Made by a program: the position numbers and the translations under genes
DNA from: Bdellovibrio sp. CG10_big_fil_rev_8_21_14_0_10_47_8
Lineage (GTDB): Bacteria > Bdellovibrionota > Bdellovibrionia > Bdellovibrionales > Bdellovibrionaceae
Direction of reading: 5' to 3'
Assembly: GCA_002773975.1 (NCBI GenBank)
Contig: PEZR01000005.1
Location: 37,867-48,161 of the forward strand
Length of the DNA: 10,295 nucleotides
The notes under the pieces: model-generated
The model's input: the letters and a program-made list of their open reading frames with translations, nothing else
Database searches by the model: none
What the model was told of the DNA's origin: nothing
Part shown: positions 1-7,460 of the stretch, one piece after another
How positions within the stretch are numbered: position 1 is the stretch's first letter
Layout of the letters: each line of letters begins with the position of its first letter

Positions 1-1292
1 AGTGGCAAAAGCACGGCCAAGTTGCGGGTGTCATAGGAGGCGTAAAACGCCCAACTGAAATAAATCAACAAAAGAGGGAAGACAAAGAACCGATAGCGGG
101 GACGACTGAGTCCGATCGTCATGAAGACCAGCAGGGGCCAGCCAATTTGTTCCACAACCATTTTTGTGGCACGCCACGGGCGCTCCCATAGAGACACTGG
201 GATGACATTGTCATACATCAGATACACATCATTGGCGAGATTGCGGGAATGAAGGAACACATAGATATACCAGGGCAATGTGATCAGTGCGGTCAACAAA
301 CCCATCCCAATAAAAAGTTTAACTTTTTGGCGAGGAGGCATCGCAGGATTCATCAGAAGCCAGGCTATGGGGAACCCAGCGGCAACAAAAACCCCTGGCT
401 GTTTCACGACGAAGGCTGTTGCGGTGACGGCCGTTAACAAAAAAAGAACTTTGAGGTAGTGAAGAGATGTCGGTGGGCCTGTGATCTTTCGAGACAGGGC
501 CAGGCAATACACCCCAAGAATACTGAAATAAATAATGGCCATATCCGCGCCCCCTGCGAACAGGCAAAAATAATTGACCATGATTGGAATCAGATAAAAT
601 GGAATAGGGATTGCCAAAAGAATTTCGTCTTGGATCTGTTTGGAAAAAAGTGTTGCTAGCCGAATTGCCGCAATAGGAATCAATGTGGCGATGAAAATTG
701 GAATCAATTTAGAAGCAAAAACGACCTCAGGTGTTCCGATCATTTGATAAATCAGGGATTGCAAATGTGGAATAACCTGGGGATAGGTCCAATATCCCGT
801 TGGAAATGAACCCCGGTACCATGACAAAGCCCAGTGGTGCCAAGAGACAATTCCGTCCCAGTCCTGAAAGGTAGTCCCAAACTGCTGCCACCACAGACTG
901 AACATGTTGAGGTGATTCATGACCAACAGAGAAACTAGAAGTGCCCAGATATTCAGGTTCCATCGGGTCCAAACAAGGTGATTAAGATCTTTGATGGAAA
1001 GCACTGGAAAGGGCCGTCGAGAGATCGACTTACGAAGAAAGGTCAATATCTGGGAACGATATAACAGAATCAGGACAAGAGCTTCGGCAAAAAAAACACC
1101 GAGGACGACGGTTTGTGTATAGGTGCCCACCAGAACAAGGGTAAAAATCAGAACATAATTGAAGAGAAAACTGACCGGAATTGCCAAAAGCCATCGATCA
1201 ATGGTTGCAAAAGTTCGAATCCGTCCCGTAAAGATCAATCCAGGAAATAAAAATATCTGAAAAAGCGCTAAGGTCAGCAAAAAAAATAGCAT
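1..1292 (-). CDS. GT-C/GT39-like integral membrane glycosyltransferase (C-terminus beyond window)
   Basis: The reading frame stays open from the ATG at 1292 to the left edge, about 430 codons with no stop, so the gene is partial at its C-terminus. The protein is strongly hydrophobic with many predicted membrane helices: the extreme N-terminus (MLFFLLTLALFQIFLFPGLI), then around residues 34-58, 62-78, 113-128, 192-215, 225-245, 250-266, 282-312, 327-347 and 383-415. After an early helix comes an acidic, aromatic loop, DWDGIVSWHHWA (about 144-155), followed by a YPQ..P...S..Y stretch. This loop style is typical of GT-C/GT39-like enzymes, which transfer sugars from polyprenyl-phosphate donors on the outer face of the inner membrane; it is probably the catalytic loop (inference). 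The chosen start has GAGGGGG at 1304-1310, 11 nt upstream. A further in-frame ATG at 1337 lacks a ribosome site. The nearby GT2 gene could supply its lipid-linked donor. The acceptor is unknown, and an O-antigen ligase-like or other polytopic envelope protein is the alternative. Confidence 0.7.
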   Translation of the reverse strand, partial: MLFFLLTLALFQIFLFPGLIFTGRIRTFATIDRWLLAIPVSFLFNYVLIFTLVLVGTYTQTVVLGVFFAEALVLILLYRSQILTFLRKSISRRPFPVLSIKDLNHLVWTRWNLNIWALLVSLLVMNHLNMFSLWWQQFGTTFQDWDGIVSWHHWALSWYRGSFPTGYWTYPQVIPHLQSLIYQMIGTPEVVFASKLIPIFIATLIPIAAIRLATLFSKQIQDEILLAIPIPFYLIPIMVNYFCLFAGGADMAIIYFSILGVYCLALSRKITGPPTSLHYLKVLFLLTAVTATAFVVKQPGVFVAAGFPIAWLLMNPAMPPRQKVKLFIGMGLLTALITLPWYIYVFLHSRNLANDVYLMYDNVIPVSLWERPWRATKMVVEQIGWPLLVFMTIGLSRPRYRFFVFPLLLIYFSWAFYASYDTRNLAVLLP

Positions 1293-1346
1293 CTTGTCCG
1301 AGTCCCCCTCACGTGACAAAACGCAGATTAAGGTCATCGGTTTCAA

Positions 1347-1376
1347 TTGACAAGGGGAACACGGAAACTTTATTTG
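1347..1376 (+). promoter_or_regulatory. Possible sigma70 promoter of the methyltransferase
   Basis: A perfect TTGACA -35 hexamer lies at 1347-1352, with a poor -10 candidate TATTTG at 1371-1376 (18-bp spacer) in the divergent gap between the GT-C gene and the methyltransferase. On the opposite strand TTGTCA (1348-1353) overlaps it, with TAATCT 17 bp further on in the direction of the GT-C gene. The two divergent units may therefore share overlapping -35 elements. The -10 matches are weak on both sides, so this is tentative. Confidence 0.3.
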
Positions 1377-1459
1377 ATTTACCTTCTAAAAACTTTGGGC
1401 TAAATGTTGGGCAGCGCACAAATTAAGATGAAATTCTCAGCGATCTTGTGAAGGAACTT

Positions 1460-2137
1460 ATGAAACCAGCCCCCTCTGCAAATTCTCAGAACTACATTCG
1501 GAACTATGACAACGCGAATGGAGCCAAGAGTGGTCTCGTTGGATTTTTGATGGATCGGGGACACCGTATTCTTGAAGATTCATTGCCTGAAAATGCGAAG
1601 TCCGACGTCATTGTCGAGGTGGGGGCCGGGACTGGCCATCATTTTCCTCATGTTAAAAAAGCAAAGAGTTACTATTTAACCGATGCAAGTTCAGAGATGC
1701 TCGAGTTCGCAAAGAAAAACCTAGAAGGCCTTTCTGAAAATGTCATTTTTGAAAAGCAAGACGCCACCAAGTTAACTTATCCGGATCACTTTTGTGATCG
1801 GCTGATTGCTACTCACGTTTTGGAACACTTGATGGATCCAGTTAAAATATTGGCAGAATGGGATCGTGTTGTTAAGCCCGGTGGAATTCTTTCTTTCATT
1901 CTCCCCTGCGATCCTGGTTTATTGTGGAGATTCGGACGTCATTTTGGTCCTCGGAGAAAGGCCTTGGCTGCTGGGATTTCTTACGATTATGTGATGGCGG
2001 CTGAGCACGTGAACCACATCACAGGTCTGGTCACATTTATTCGTCATCATTTTGATCAAGTGAATGAAACTTGGTACCCCACGAGAATTCCCTGGTCCGA
2101 CATTAATTTATTTTACATCTGTCATGTTCGAAAATGA
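1460..2137 (+). CDS. Class I SAM-dependent methyltransferase
   Basis: This is a 225-aa cytoplasmic enzyme with the Rossmann-fold methyltransferase order (Methyltransf_11/25 type). Glycine-rich SAM motif I, EVGAGTG, is at residues 53-59. The acidic end of strand 2, LTDAS, is near 73-77, with Asp75 likely to bind the ribose of SAM. An adenine-contact QDA follows near 100-102. The post-motif THVLEHL is at 118-124 and KPGG at 139-142. The C-terminal third (IPWSDINLFYICHVRK end) is family-variable and would set substrate choice, which cannot be read here. The ATG at 1460 is preceded by AAGGA at 1451-1455 with a short 4-nt spacer. A GTG at 1448 would add four residues but has no ribosome site. The gene stands alone on the plus strand between two glycosyltransferase genes, so a role in glycan, lipid or quinone methylation is possible but inferred. 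The family call is firm; the substrate is unknown. Confidence 0.88.
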   Translation: MKPAPSANSQNYIRNYDNANGAKSGLVGFLMDRGHRILEDSLPENAKSDVIVEVGAGTGHHFPHVKKAKSYYLTDASSEMLEFAKKNLEGLSENVIFEKQDATKLTYPDHFCDRLIATHVLEHLMDPVKILAEWDRVVKPGGILSFILPCDPGLLWRFGRHFGPRRKALAAGISYDYVMAAEHVNHITGLVTFIRHHFDQVNETWYPTRIPWSDINLFYICHVRK

Positions 2138-2150
2138 ATCTGCGAGATCG

Positions 2151-3104
2151 TTATCTGTTGTGACGACTCTGTAGGGCTTCCGTCGGTTGCAAGGTCATGT
2201 CAAAACTGAGGAATGCCAAAATTAGCTGAAGGCCCATGAGCAGAGCCGTGCTCGAGAGAACCACGGTGCCGGTGGATGTAAAGGTTTGATGAACCAGAGA
2301 CCACCACCAATTGTATCCTCCATAGGTCAGACCAAAAACGACCAAAAAAAGACCAAATACAATTTCGATCGAGGCCAAATTGAAGTCGAGCAAAAAGTAT
2401 CGATAGATCAGTCGTTTTAGAGCATTTCTGAGATGTTTTCCCGAAAACTCAAAGAGTGATTTAAAAGGACTTAGGTGACTGATTTCGTCGGCGTATCTGC
2501 TGGCCACGGGAATGTCGACGACTTTGGCTCCAACTAAGCCCAAGCGAAATAGAAAGTCAGACTCAAAAAAATAACGTTTGCTGATTTTTTCAAAAGGGAT
2601 CAAGGACAATGCTGTTCTGTGAATCGCAGTATAACCATTGGTGGGGTCTAAAATTTTCCAATAGCCCGAAGACAACTTGTTCATAAAGGACAATCCGAGA
2701 TTTCCAATCAAACGAATGAGAGGCATTTTTCTTAAGTCCTCGACCGAGGTAAATCGGTTGCCCTTGGTATAATCTGCCCTGCCGTCTAAAATAGGTTCCA
2801 CGAATCGAGGAATATGTGACGGGTCCATTTGGCCGTCTCCATCCAATTTGACGAAGATCTCGGCGTCCTCAGCCAGCCCGTGTTTGTACCCAGTGCACAT
2901 TGCGCCGCCGACACCTTGATTGTGTGTATGGCGAAGGACTTGGACCCGAGGATCTTTGCAATGGGCGGTAACATAATCGCCGGTATTTAGAGGGCACGAG
3001 TCATCGACCACAAAAATCGTAGAGACTAAAGGGGGGATTGCACTCAGAACGGTTAAGATCTGATCTTTGCACTTGTATGCTGGAATGATTACCGCGATTT
3101 TCAT
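2151..3104 (-). CDS. GT2 family glycosyltransferase, polyprenyl-phosphate sugar synthase-like
   Basis: This 317-aa protein has an N-terminal GT-A domain and two C-terminal membrane helices. It opens with the GT2 strand IAVIIPAYKCKDQI, then VVDDS at 32-36 (nucleotide-sugar contact). HNQGVGGA is at 61-68 and KLDGDGQMDP at 86-95, where D88-G-D90 forms the DXD-type metal site. The acceptor-side conserved blocks DPTNGYTAIH (153-162) and YFFESDFLFRL (178-188) follow. Helices are predicted near 243-263 and 279-301. This plan matches bacterial DPM1/GtrB-like enzymes, which move a sugar from a nucleotide donor to undecaprenyl phosphate at the inner membrane; the sugar itself cannot be read. The gene converges on the methyltransferase (13-bp gap) and diverges from the ABC transporter. 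No Shine-Dalgarno precedes the ATG, but a TATAAA box lies 13 nt upstream, so the mRNA may be nearly leaderless. An upstream GT-C protein is a plausible user of its product. Confidence 0.9.
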   Translation of the reverse strand: MKIAVIIPAYKCKDQILTVLSAIPPLVSTIFVVDDSCPLNTGDYVTAHCKDPRVQVLRHTHNQGVGGAMCTGYKHGLAEDAEIFVKLDGDGQMDPSHIPRFVEPILDGRADYTKGNRFTSVEDLRKMPLIRLIGNLGLSFMNKLSSGYWKILDPTNGYTAIHRTALSLIPFEKISKRYFFESDFLFRLGLVGAKVVDIPVASRYADEISHLSPFKSLFEFSGKHLRNALKRLIYRYFLLDFNLASIEIVFGLFLVVFGLTYGGYNWWWSLVHQTFTSTGTVVLSSTALLMGLQLILAFLSFDMTLQPTEALQSRHNR

Positions 3105-3117
3105 ATTCTGTGGGCGT

Positions 3118-3123
3118 TTTATA
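3118..3123 (-). promoter_or_regulatory. -10-like TATAAA box just upstream of the GT2 gene
   Basis: On the minus strand TATAAA lies 13 nt before the ATG at 3104, which would put the start of transcription within about 5-8 nt of the start codon. No good -35 sits at 16-18 bp (CTTGCA at 3140-3145 matches 3 of 6 bases). The evidence is the hexamer and the absence of a ribosome-binding site. Confidence 0.35.
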
Positions 3124-3181
3124 ACTTGTTGTGCGTCAATGCAAGAGGCATCAACAAAGGCGCTTTTCAGCGAAGATCATC

Positions 3182-3210
3182 TTGAAGGCGGCAAATGATC
3201 CGAGTAAATT
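3182..3210 (+). promoter_or_regulatory. Candidate sigma70 promoter of the ABC transporter gene
   Basis: TTGAAG (3182-3187), a 17-bp spacer and TAAATT (3205-3210) match the sigma70 consensus at 4 of 6 bases in each hexamer. The predicted transcription start near 3217 is only about 6 nt before the ATG at 3223. That fits the lack of a Shine-Dalgarno and suggests a nearly leaderless message if both the promoter and the start codon are right. Confidence 0.4.
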
Positions 3211-3222
3211 GAAATACCCCCC

Positions 3223-6200
3223 ATGTCGAAATTCGTTAAGTCCCTCCTTTCTTCTGTATTTTTCTCTCAAATGTGGGGATTGGTTCGTCTCTCGCGAAAT
3301 AAAGTCATTTCTGAACAGGATTTTCCCCCAGCTCCGGCCAGTCTTGAGCCTACGACCAGCCCCAGTTTACCCTTGATTCGCATGGATCAGAAGCCTCTCC
3401 GATTCCTGTTTTCCTTGATCGGAGTCTATTGGAATCGCCTTGGTTGGGCCTATTTGTTTTGTTTTTTGTCGATGGCGTGCTCTCTGATCACACCCAACTT
3501 GATTCATCTGTTTATATCAAGATTGTCGTCGGCCCATGATCTGGGCGGAGATCTTATGGTGGGCGTGGCATTGGCTTCTTGTGGGATTTTTGTAGGTGTG
3601 GGATTCCAACACTATTTCTATCACACCTTGGCCACTGGCCAAATGATCACTGCCGATCTTAATCAGCTGTTGTTTTCACAGTCTTTGCGGTTGTCCCTGC
3701 AGGCGAGGGGAAAAAGTCAGGTTGGAGATATTGTCAATCATATGAGCAGTGATGCTGATACTGTTTCAGATTTTCCGATCATTCTTGGCGATTTGGCATG
3801 GGCGACCATAGTGACCCTGTCTGTGTCTGTTCTTCTTTTTGTCTATATCGGTTGGTCGGCGGCTCCGGCGTTGATGATTCTATTTCTATTGGTTCCGATG
3901 ACTCAGAGAGTGGCAAAGAAATTCGTTAAATACGACGAACAGATGAGCCTGCAAAGAGATCGTCGAGTCACATTGATTAGTCAGATTTTACAATCCATTC
4001 GAGTTGTGAAGTATTTTTCATGGGAAAAAGCCGTTACAAAGGAAGTGCGGACAATTCGCGAAAATGAATTGTCGAGCCGAGAAAAACTGGCTCATGCCGA
4101 GGTGGTGTCTGGCGTTAGCTATTTGGCAGTCGGGAGTTTGGTTCTTTTTGTAGCGCTTTGGGTCCATGTTTTGCGTGGGCAGATTTTGGATGCAGCAACG
4201 ATCTTTACCTGTCTTTCATTGTTTAGTCTTCTCGAAGAGCCGTTTGGGCATCTATCCCGACACTTTTCCAGACTCACGCAGGCGATAGTTTCCACCGCAC
4301 GTATTCAAAAATTTCTGAAACAAGACAATATCGAGAGTTCTAGTTCTTTAGAGACGCCGACATCGGGAAATGACTTTGAGCTCGAAGATGTCAGCTTCTA
4401 TCACGCGGACAAAACAGAGCCTGTGCTCAAGAATATTCATTTGACGATCCAGCGGGGACAGTCCGTCGCTATTGTCGGTCCAGTGGGTGCCGGCAAGTCA
4501 TCGCTTCTTTACGGATTATTAGGAGAATGTCGAATCAGCCAGGGACAATTTCGCAAAAGAACAGATTTGTTCGGGGCCTATGTTCCTCAAGAGGCCTATA
4601 TTGTGAATTCTTCGTTGCTGGAGAACCTAACCTTTGGGTCTCTTCAGGCAAGCCCTGAATTTTTGCGAAAATGTATTCATGCCTCTTGCTTGGATAAAGA
4701 TATCCGCGATTTGCCAGCGGGCTTGAGAACCGAGATTGGCGAAAAGGGGGTCAATCTTTCCGGTGGGCAAAAACAGCGTGTCAGTCTGGCAAGGGCGGCA
4801 CTGATTGAACCACAGGTTGTATTTTTGGATGACCCCTTGTCGGCTGTGGACGTTGAAACAGAAAAAATTCTCTGTGATCGTTTGCTATTTGGTCTGTGGG
4901 ATAAAATCACTCGTATCGTAGTGACCCATCGCTTAGAAAGTCTGGGCCAGTTTGATCAAATCATCTTTCTAAAGGACGGTGAGATTAAAGCACAGGGAAC
5001 ATTGACGGAGCTTAAGAAAAATTCTGCTGAATTCATGGAATTTTATATTCAAACGGAAGACATTGGGGCGCATTCAAAGTTGGCCAGCTTATCGACAGGA
5101 TCTGAAGCAGCCGTGGTCGACGACAACAGCCACAGCCGAATCACCGATGATGAAGAACGGGAAAAAGGGGTGGTTAAATCCACTGTCTATTGGGATTACA
5201 TAAGCTCTTTGGGTGGAAAAAATCGGAAACGAAATTTGTTCCGTCTGGGGATTGGCGCCTTAGTGGCTGCGAGTATGCCTTTGTTGCAGAAGTGGTGGTT
5301 GGCTTTCTATTCGGATCATCAGGGCGATATCCAGGCCCAAAAGGCTTTGCTGATCTTTGGTGGCATCGGGATTTTAGTTCTGGTGACGCATTTTTTAAAT
5401 CAGATTTTTTGGCTGAAACAGGGAATTGGTGCCGGTCGTGATATGCACGAACGAATGCTAAAAAGTATTTTGAAAGCGCCCATTCGTTTCTTTGACTCAA
5501 CTCCGGTGGGTCGCATTTTGCAAAGATTTTCCAGAGACATCGAGTCTGTTGATATTTATCTTCAGTGGAGTTTTGATGCATTGACCGGATGTCTTTTGCA
5601 GGTTTTTATTTCTTTGATTCTTATCCTGGCCGTTTTACCCCCGATGTTGGTGATTATCTTCCCGGCGCTTTTTATCTATTATCGATTGCAACAAGACTAC
5701 CGCCGCCCGGCTCGTGAAGCGAAACGTTTGGATTCTATCGCTCGTTCGCCACGCTACGCGCACTTTAAAGAAACTCTGCTGGGTCTGCCGGTGATTAGGG
5801 CCTTTCAGAGACAGGATTGGTTTCTCAGTCAGTTCTATGAACGACTTCGTCATAGCCAAAGAATGTTTTATGGTCATTACATGCTCAATCGGTGGTTTTC
5901 TTCGCGAATTCCCTTGGTTGGGGGACTGATTTCCATCAGCACTGTTTGTGGTGCCGCGGTCGCTGTCCGTGGTCATTGGTTAGAGCCCGGGATGGGGGGA
6001 TTGATTACCATCTACTCTTTGTCTTTTTGGGCGCAGCTAAATTGGGGAGTCAGAATTTTTGCCGACATCGAGTCCCGAATGACCTCCGTTGAAAGGCTTA
6101 AGTTTTATTCGTCTCTTCCTTCGGAGGGTGGTACCGAGACCGCGGACCATATTCCACATCAATGGCCACGCCTGGGTCAGATTCGTTGGGAAAATGTTAA

Positions 6201-6864
6201 AGCACGGTATGCTGACCATCTACCTTGGGTATTGAAGGGCGTAAGTTTTGAAATTCCAGCCGGTAAAAAAGTGGGAATCATCGGGCGCACGGGGAGTGGC
6301 AAGAGTACTCTTTTTCAGGTGCTCTATCGATTTTTGGAAATTGACGAGGGTTCAATTTATTTGGATGGCGTTGATTTAAAGTCAGTTCCCCTGGAAAAAT
6401 TAAGACGATCCTTGGCAATTGTTCCTCAGGATCCATCTTTGTTTTTAGGAACTTTGAAAAGCAATATTGATCGATACAGCGAATGTTCAGAGATTGAAAT
6501 TTGGGAATCACTCAGAAAAACAGGCTTGGAAAAATTTGTGCGCACTCTGCCGCTGGGACTGGAAACCCCGGTGCAAGAAAATGGTGCGAATCTCAGCCAA
6601 GGTCAGCGTCAACTGCTTTGCCTGGCAAGAGCTTTGCTCATAAAAGCTAAAGTCATTTTGATGGATGAGGCGACGGCCAGCGTGGACGTGCAAACAGATC
6701 AAATGATTCAACGAGTGATTCGGGAGTCTCTCAAGGACACGACGATGCTCATCATTGCTCACCGCTTAGAAACGGTTCGTGATTGTGATCAGGTGATTGA
6801 AATGGCCGATGGACAGGTGCAAAGAATTTCACGCAGTTCTGATATCACCATTGATCTCAAATAA
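3223..6864 (+). CDS. ABCC/MRP-type full-length ABC exporter (TMD-NBD-TMD-NBD)
   Basis: This 1213-aa inner-membrane protein fuses two transmembrane and two ATPase domains. A ~55-residue polar N-terminal tail contains an ABCC-like RLSRNKVISEQDFPPAP segment. TMD1 (about 60-340) and TMD2 (about 670-960) each look six-helical. NBD1 has Walker A GPVGAGKSS (419-427), Q-loop Q456, signature LSGGQ (512-516), Walker B ending D536-D537 and switch H569. NBD2 has Walker A GRTGSGKST (1021-1029), Q1069, signature LSQGQ (1124-1128), D1148-E1149 and H1180. The catalytic Glu of NBD1 is replaced by Asp and the NBD2 signature is non-canonical, as in eukaryotic MRPs, so one ATP site should hydrolyse and the other mostly bind. 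The linker EEREKG (644-649) before TMD2 is another ABCC hallmark. No TMD0 is present. The substrate is unknown; family members export organic anions, conjugates or drugs. There is no clear Shine-Dalgarno, and later ATGs (3271, 3382) are no better. The gene is monocistronic and closed by the terminator at 6862-6895. Confidence 0.92.
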   Translation: MSKFVKSLLSSVFFSQMWGLVRLSRNKVISEQDFPPAPASLEPTTSPSLPLIRMDQKPLRFLFSLIGVYWNRLGWAYLFCFLSMACSLITPNLIHLFISRLSSAHDLGGDLMVGVALASCGIFVGVGFQHYFYHTLATGQMITADLNQLLFSQSLRLSLQARGKSQVGDIVNHMSSDADTVSDFPIILGDLAWATIVTLSVSVLLFVYIGWSAAPALMILFLLVPMTQRVAKKFVKYDEQMSLQRDRRVTLISQILQSIRVVKYFSWEKAVTKEVRTIRENELSSREKLAHAEVVSGVSYLAVGSLVLFVALWVHVLRGQILDAATIFTCLSLFSLLEEPFGHLSRHFSRLTQAIVSTARIQKFLKQDNIESSSSLETPTSGNDFELEDVSFYHADKTEPVLKNIHLTIQRGQSVAIVGPVGAGKSSLLYGLLGECRISQGQFRKRTDLFGAYVPQEAYIVNSSLLENLTFGSLQASPEFLRKCIHASCLDKDIRDLPAGLRTEIGEKGVNLSGGQKQRVSLARAALIEPQVVFLDDPLSAVDVETEKILCDRLLFGLWDKITRIVVTHRLESLGQFDQIIFLKDGEIKAQGTLTELKKNSAEFMEFYIQTEDIGAHSKLASLSTGSEAAVVDDNSHSRITDDEEREKGVVKSTVYWDYISSLGGKNRKRNLFRLGIGALVAASMPLLQKWWLAFYSDHQGDIQAQKALLIFGGIGILVLVTHFLNQIFWLKQGIGAGRDMHERMLKSILKAPIRFFDSTPVGRILQRFSRDIESVDIYLQWSFDALTGCLLQVFISLILILAVLPPMLVIIFPALFIYYRLQQDYRRPAREAKRLDSIARSPRYAHFKETLLGLPVIRAFQRQDWFLSQFYERLRHSQRMFYGHYMLNRWFSSRIPLVGGLISISTVCGAAVAVRGHWLEPGMGGLITIYSLSFWAQLNWGVRIFADIESRMTSVERLKFYSSLPSEGGTETADHIPHQWPRLGQIRWENVKARYADHLPWVLKGVSFEIPAGKKVGIIGRTGSGKSTLFQVLYRFLEIDEGSIYLDGVDLKSVPLEKLRRSLAIVPQDPSLFLGTLKSNIDRYSECSEIEIWESLRKTGLEKFVRTLPLGLETPVQENGANLSQGQRQLLCLARALLIKAKVILMDEATASVDVQTDQMIQRVIRESLKDTTMLIIAHRLETVRDCDQVIEMADGQVQRISRSSDITIDLK

Positions 6865-6895
6865 AAAAGGCGAGAGATCACCCTCGCCTTTTTTT
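6862..6895. terminator. Bidirectional intrinsic terminator
   Basis: A perfect GC-rich stem, GGCGAG (6869-6874) with CTCGCC (6883-6888), has an 8-nt loop. It is flanked by A6 on the left and T7 on the right, so it works on either strand and the stem can extend through A-T pairs. It overlaps the stop codon of the ABC transporter gene and lies 20 bp beyond the stop of the converging secreted-protein gene, so it likely ends both transcripts. Confidence 0.9.
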
Positions 6896-6914
6896 AAAAA
6901 CATGAAATTCAAAA

Positions 6915-7385
6915 CTAGTAGCCGGTCACAAATCCCCAGAAAGCAGGACACTGACATGAAACACCGATGGGTGCCGCATAAGCCAGAGGGCAGTAGTAGG
7001 GACCACTTCGGCAAACCAAACCAAATGCCGGACCAGGGCCGGGATAAGGGTAAGGTTGTGGATATGGATAAGGGTGCGGATACGGCGCCGGCCATGGACG
7101 TGGACCAGGATAAGGGTAAGGTCCTCCATGTCTTGGGCCACCGGGGAATGGACCGGGGCGTGGGCCGTGACGAGGTCCACCTGGGCGGAGATCCATTGTC
7201 TCCATGTCGCCACCATTGAGGTCCGAGTTTAGATATTGAAGCTCAGCTTGTTCCTGCAAATACGCCAATTGTTCATCGGTCAAAGTTGCGGGATCCACGT
7301 TGGACAGATCAATCCCCTGATCCTGAGCATTGGCTCCAAGGCCAAAAAGCATCAAGGTGCTGATTATTAAAATATATTTTTTCAT
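6915..7385 (-). CDS. Small secreted Pro/Gly/Tyr-rich repeat protein with C-terminal cysteines
   Basis: This is a 156-aa protein of unknown function. A typical signal peptide (MKKY, hydrophobic core, ANA before Gln21) implies export with cleavage after residue 20. Residues 21-60 are acidic and polar, with an ATLTDEQLAYLQEQAELQYL helix-like stretch. Residues about 66-121 are low-complexity: alternating Pro with Gly, His, Arg and then Tyr (GPRHGPRPGP, PYPYPGPRPWP, PYPHPYPYPQPYPYPGPGP), likely an extended polyproline-type segment. The last ~32 residues hold four cysteines (125, 132, 144, 146), ending in an aromatic FWGFVTGY. The start is supported by AGAAGGGAAG directly upstream of the ATG. Hydrophobic leader, composition and ribosome site make it a real gene despite its repetitive DNA. 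It could be a surface, cell-wall-binding or metal-binding protein (His and Cys), but nothing fixes this. It converges on the ABC transporter gene and shares its terminator. Confidence 0.8.
   Translation of the reverse strand: MKKYILIISTLMLFGLGANAQDQGIDLSNVDPATLTDEQLAYLQEQAELQYLNSDLNGGDMETMDLRPGGPRHGPRPGPFPGGPRHGGPYPYPGPRPWPAPYPHPYPYPQPYPYPGPGPAFGLVCRSGPYYCPLAYAAPIGVSCQCPAFWGFVTGY
7042..7122. repeat. Short in-frame direct repeats inside the secreted-protein gene
   Basis: The 15-mer GGATAAGGGTAAGGT occurs exactly at 7042-7056 and 7108-7122, 66 bp apart, and its first ten bases recur at 7066-7075. All spacings (24, 42, 66) are multiples of three. The copies encode Pro-Tyr units on the minus strand, and expansion or contraction would keep the frame. 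Confidence 0.85.
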
Positions 7386-7460
7386 CGTCTTCCCTTCTTT
7401 GAGAGTTAGAATGTGCCTGTCTCGTAGAGCGAATGCGTCGTGAAATCAAGAGGAAAGAGG

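Noticed and set aside
249..659. Short plus-strand frames at 249-437 and 459-659
   Set aside because: They lie antisense to the continuous membrane-protein frame that runs from 1292 to the left edge, and the first has only a spurious CxxC pattern.
3118..3139. TTGACG (3134-3139) plus TATAAA (3118-3123) as a promoter on the minus strand
   Set aside because: The hexamers look good singly but their spacer is only 10 bp, far too short for sigma70.
5174..5581. 135-aa minus-strand frame inside the ABC transporter gene
   Set aside because: It lies opposite TMD2 of a well-conserved transporter and has a basic, low-information composition typical of antisense shadows.
6926..7216. 96-aa minus-strand frame within the secreted-protein gene
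   Set aside because: It is a frame-shifted reading of the same repeats, without a signal peptide; the 156-aa frame has leader, ribosome site and terminator.
6797..7219. 140-aa plus-strand frame rich in Asp, Gly and Lys repeats across the end of the ABC gene
   Set aside because: It overlaps the end of the transporter gene, crosses its terminator and only mirrors the Pro-Tyr repeats of the secreted-protein gene.
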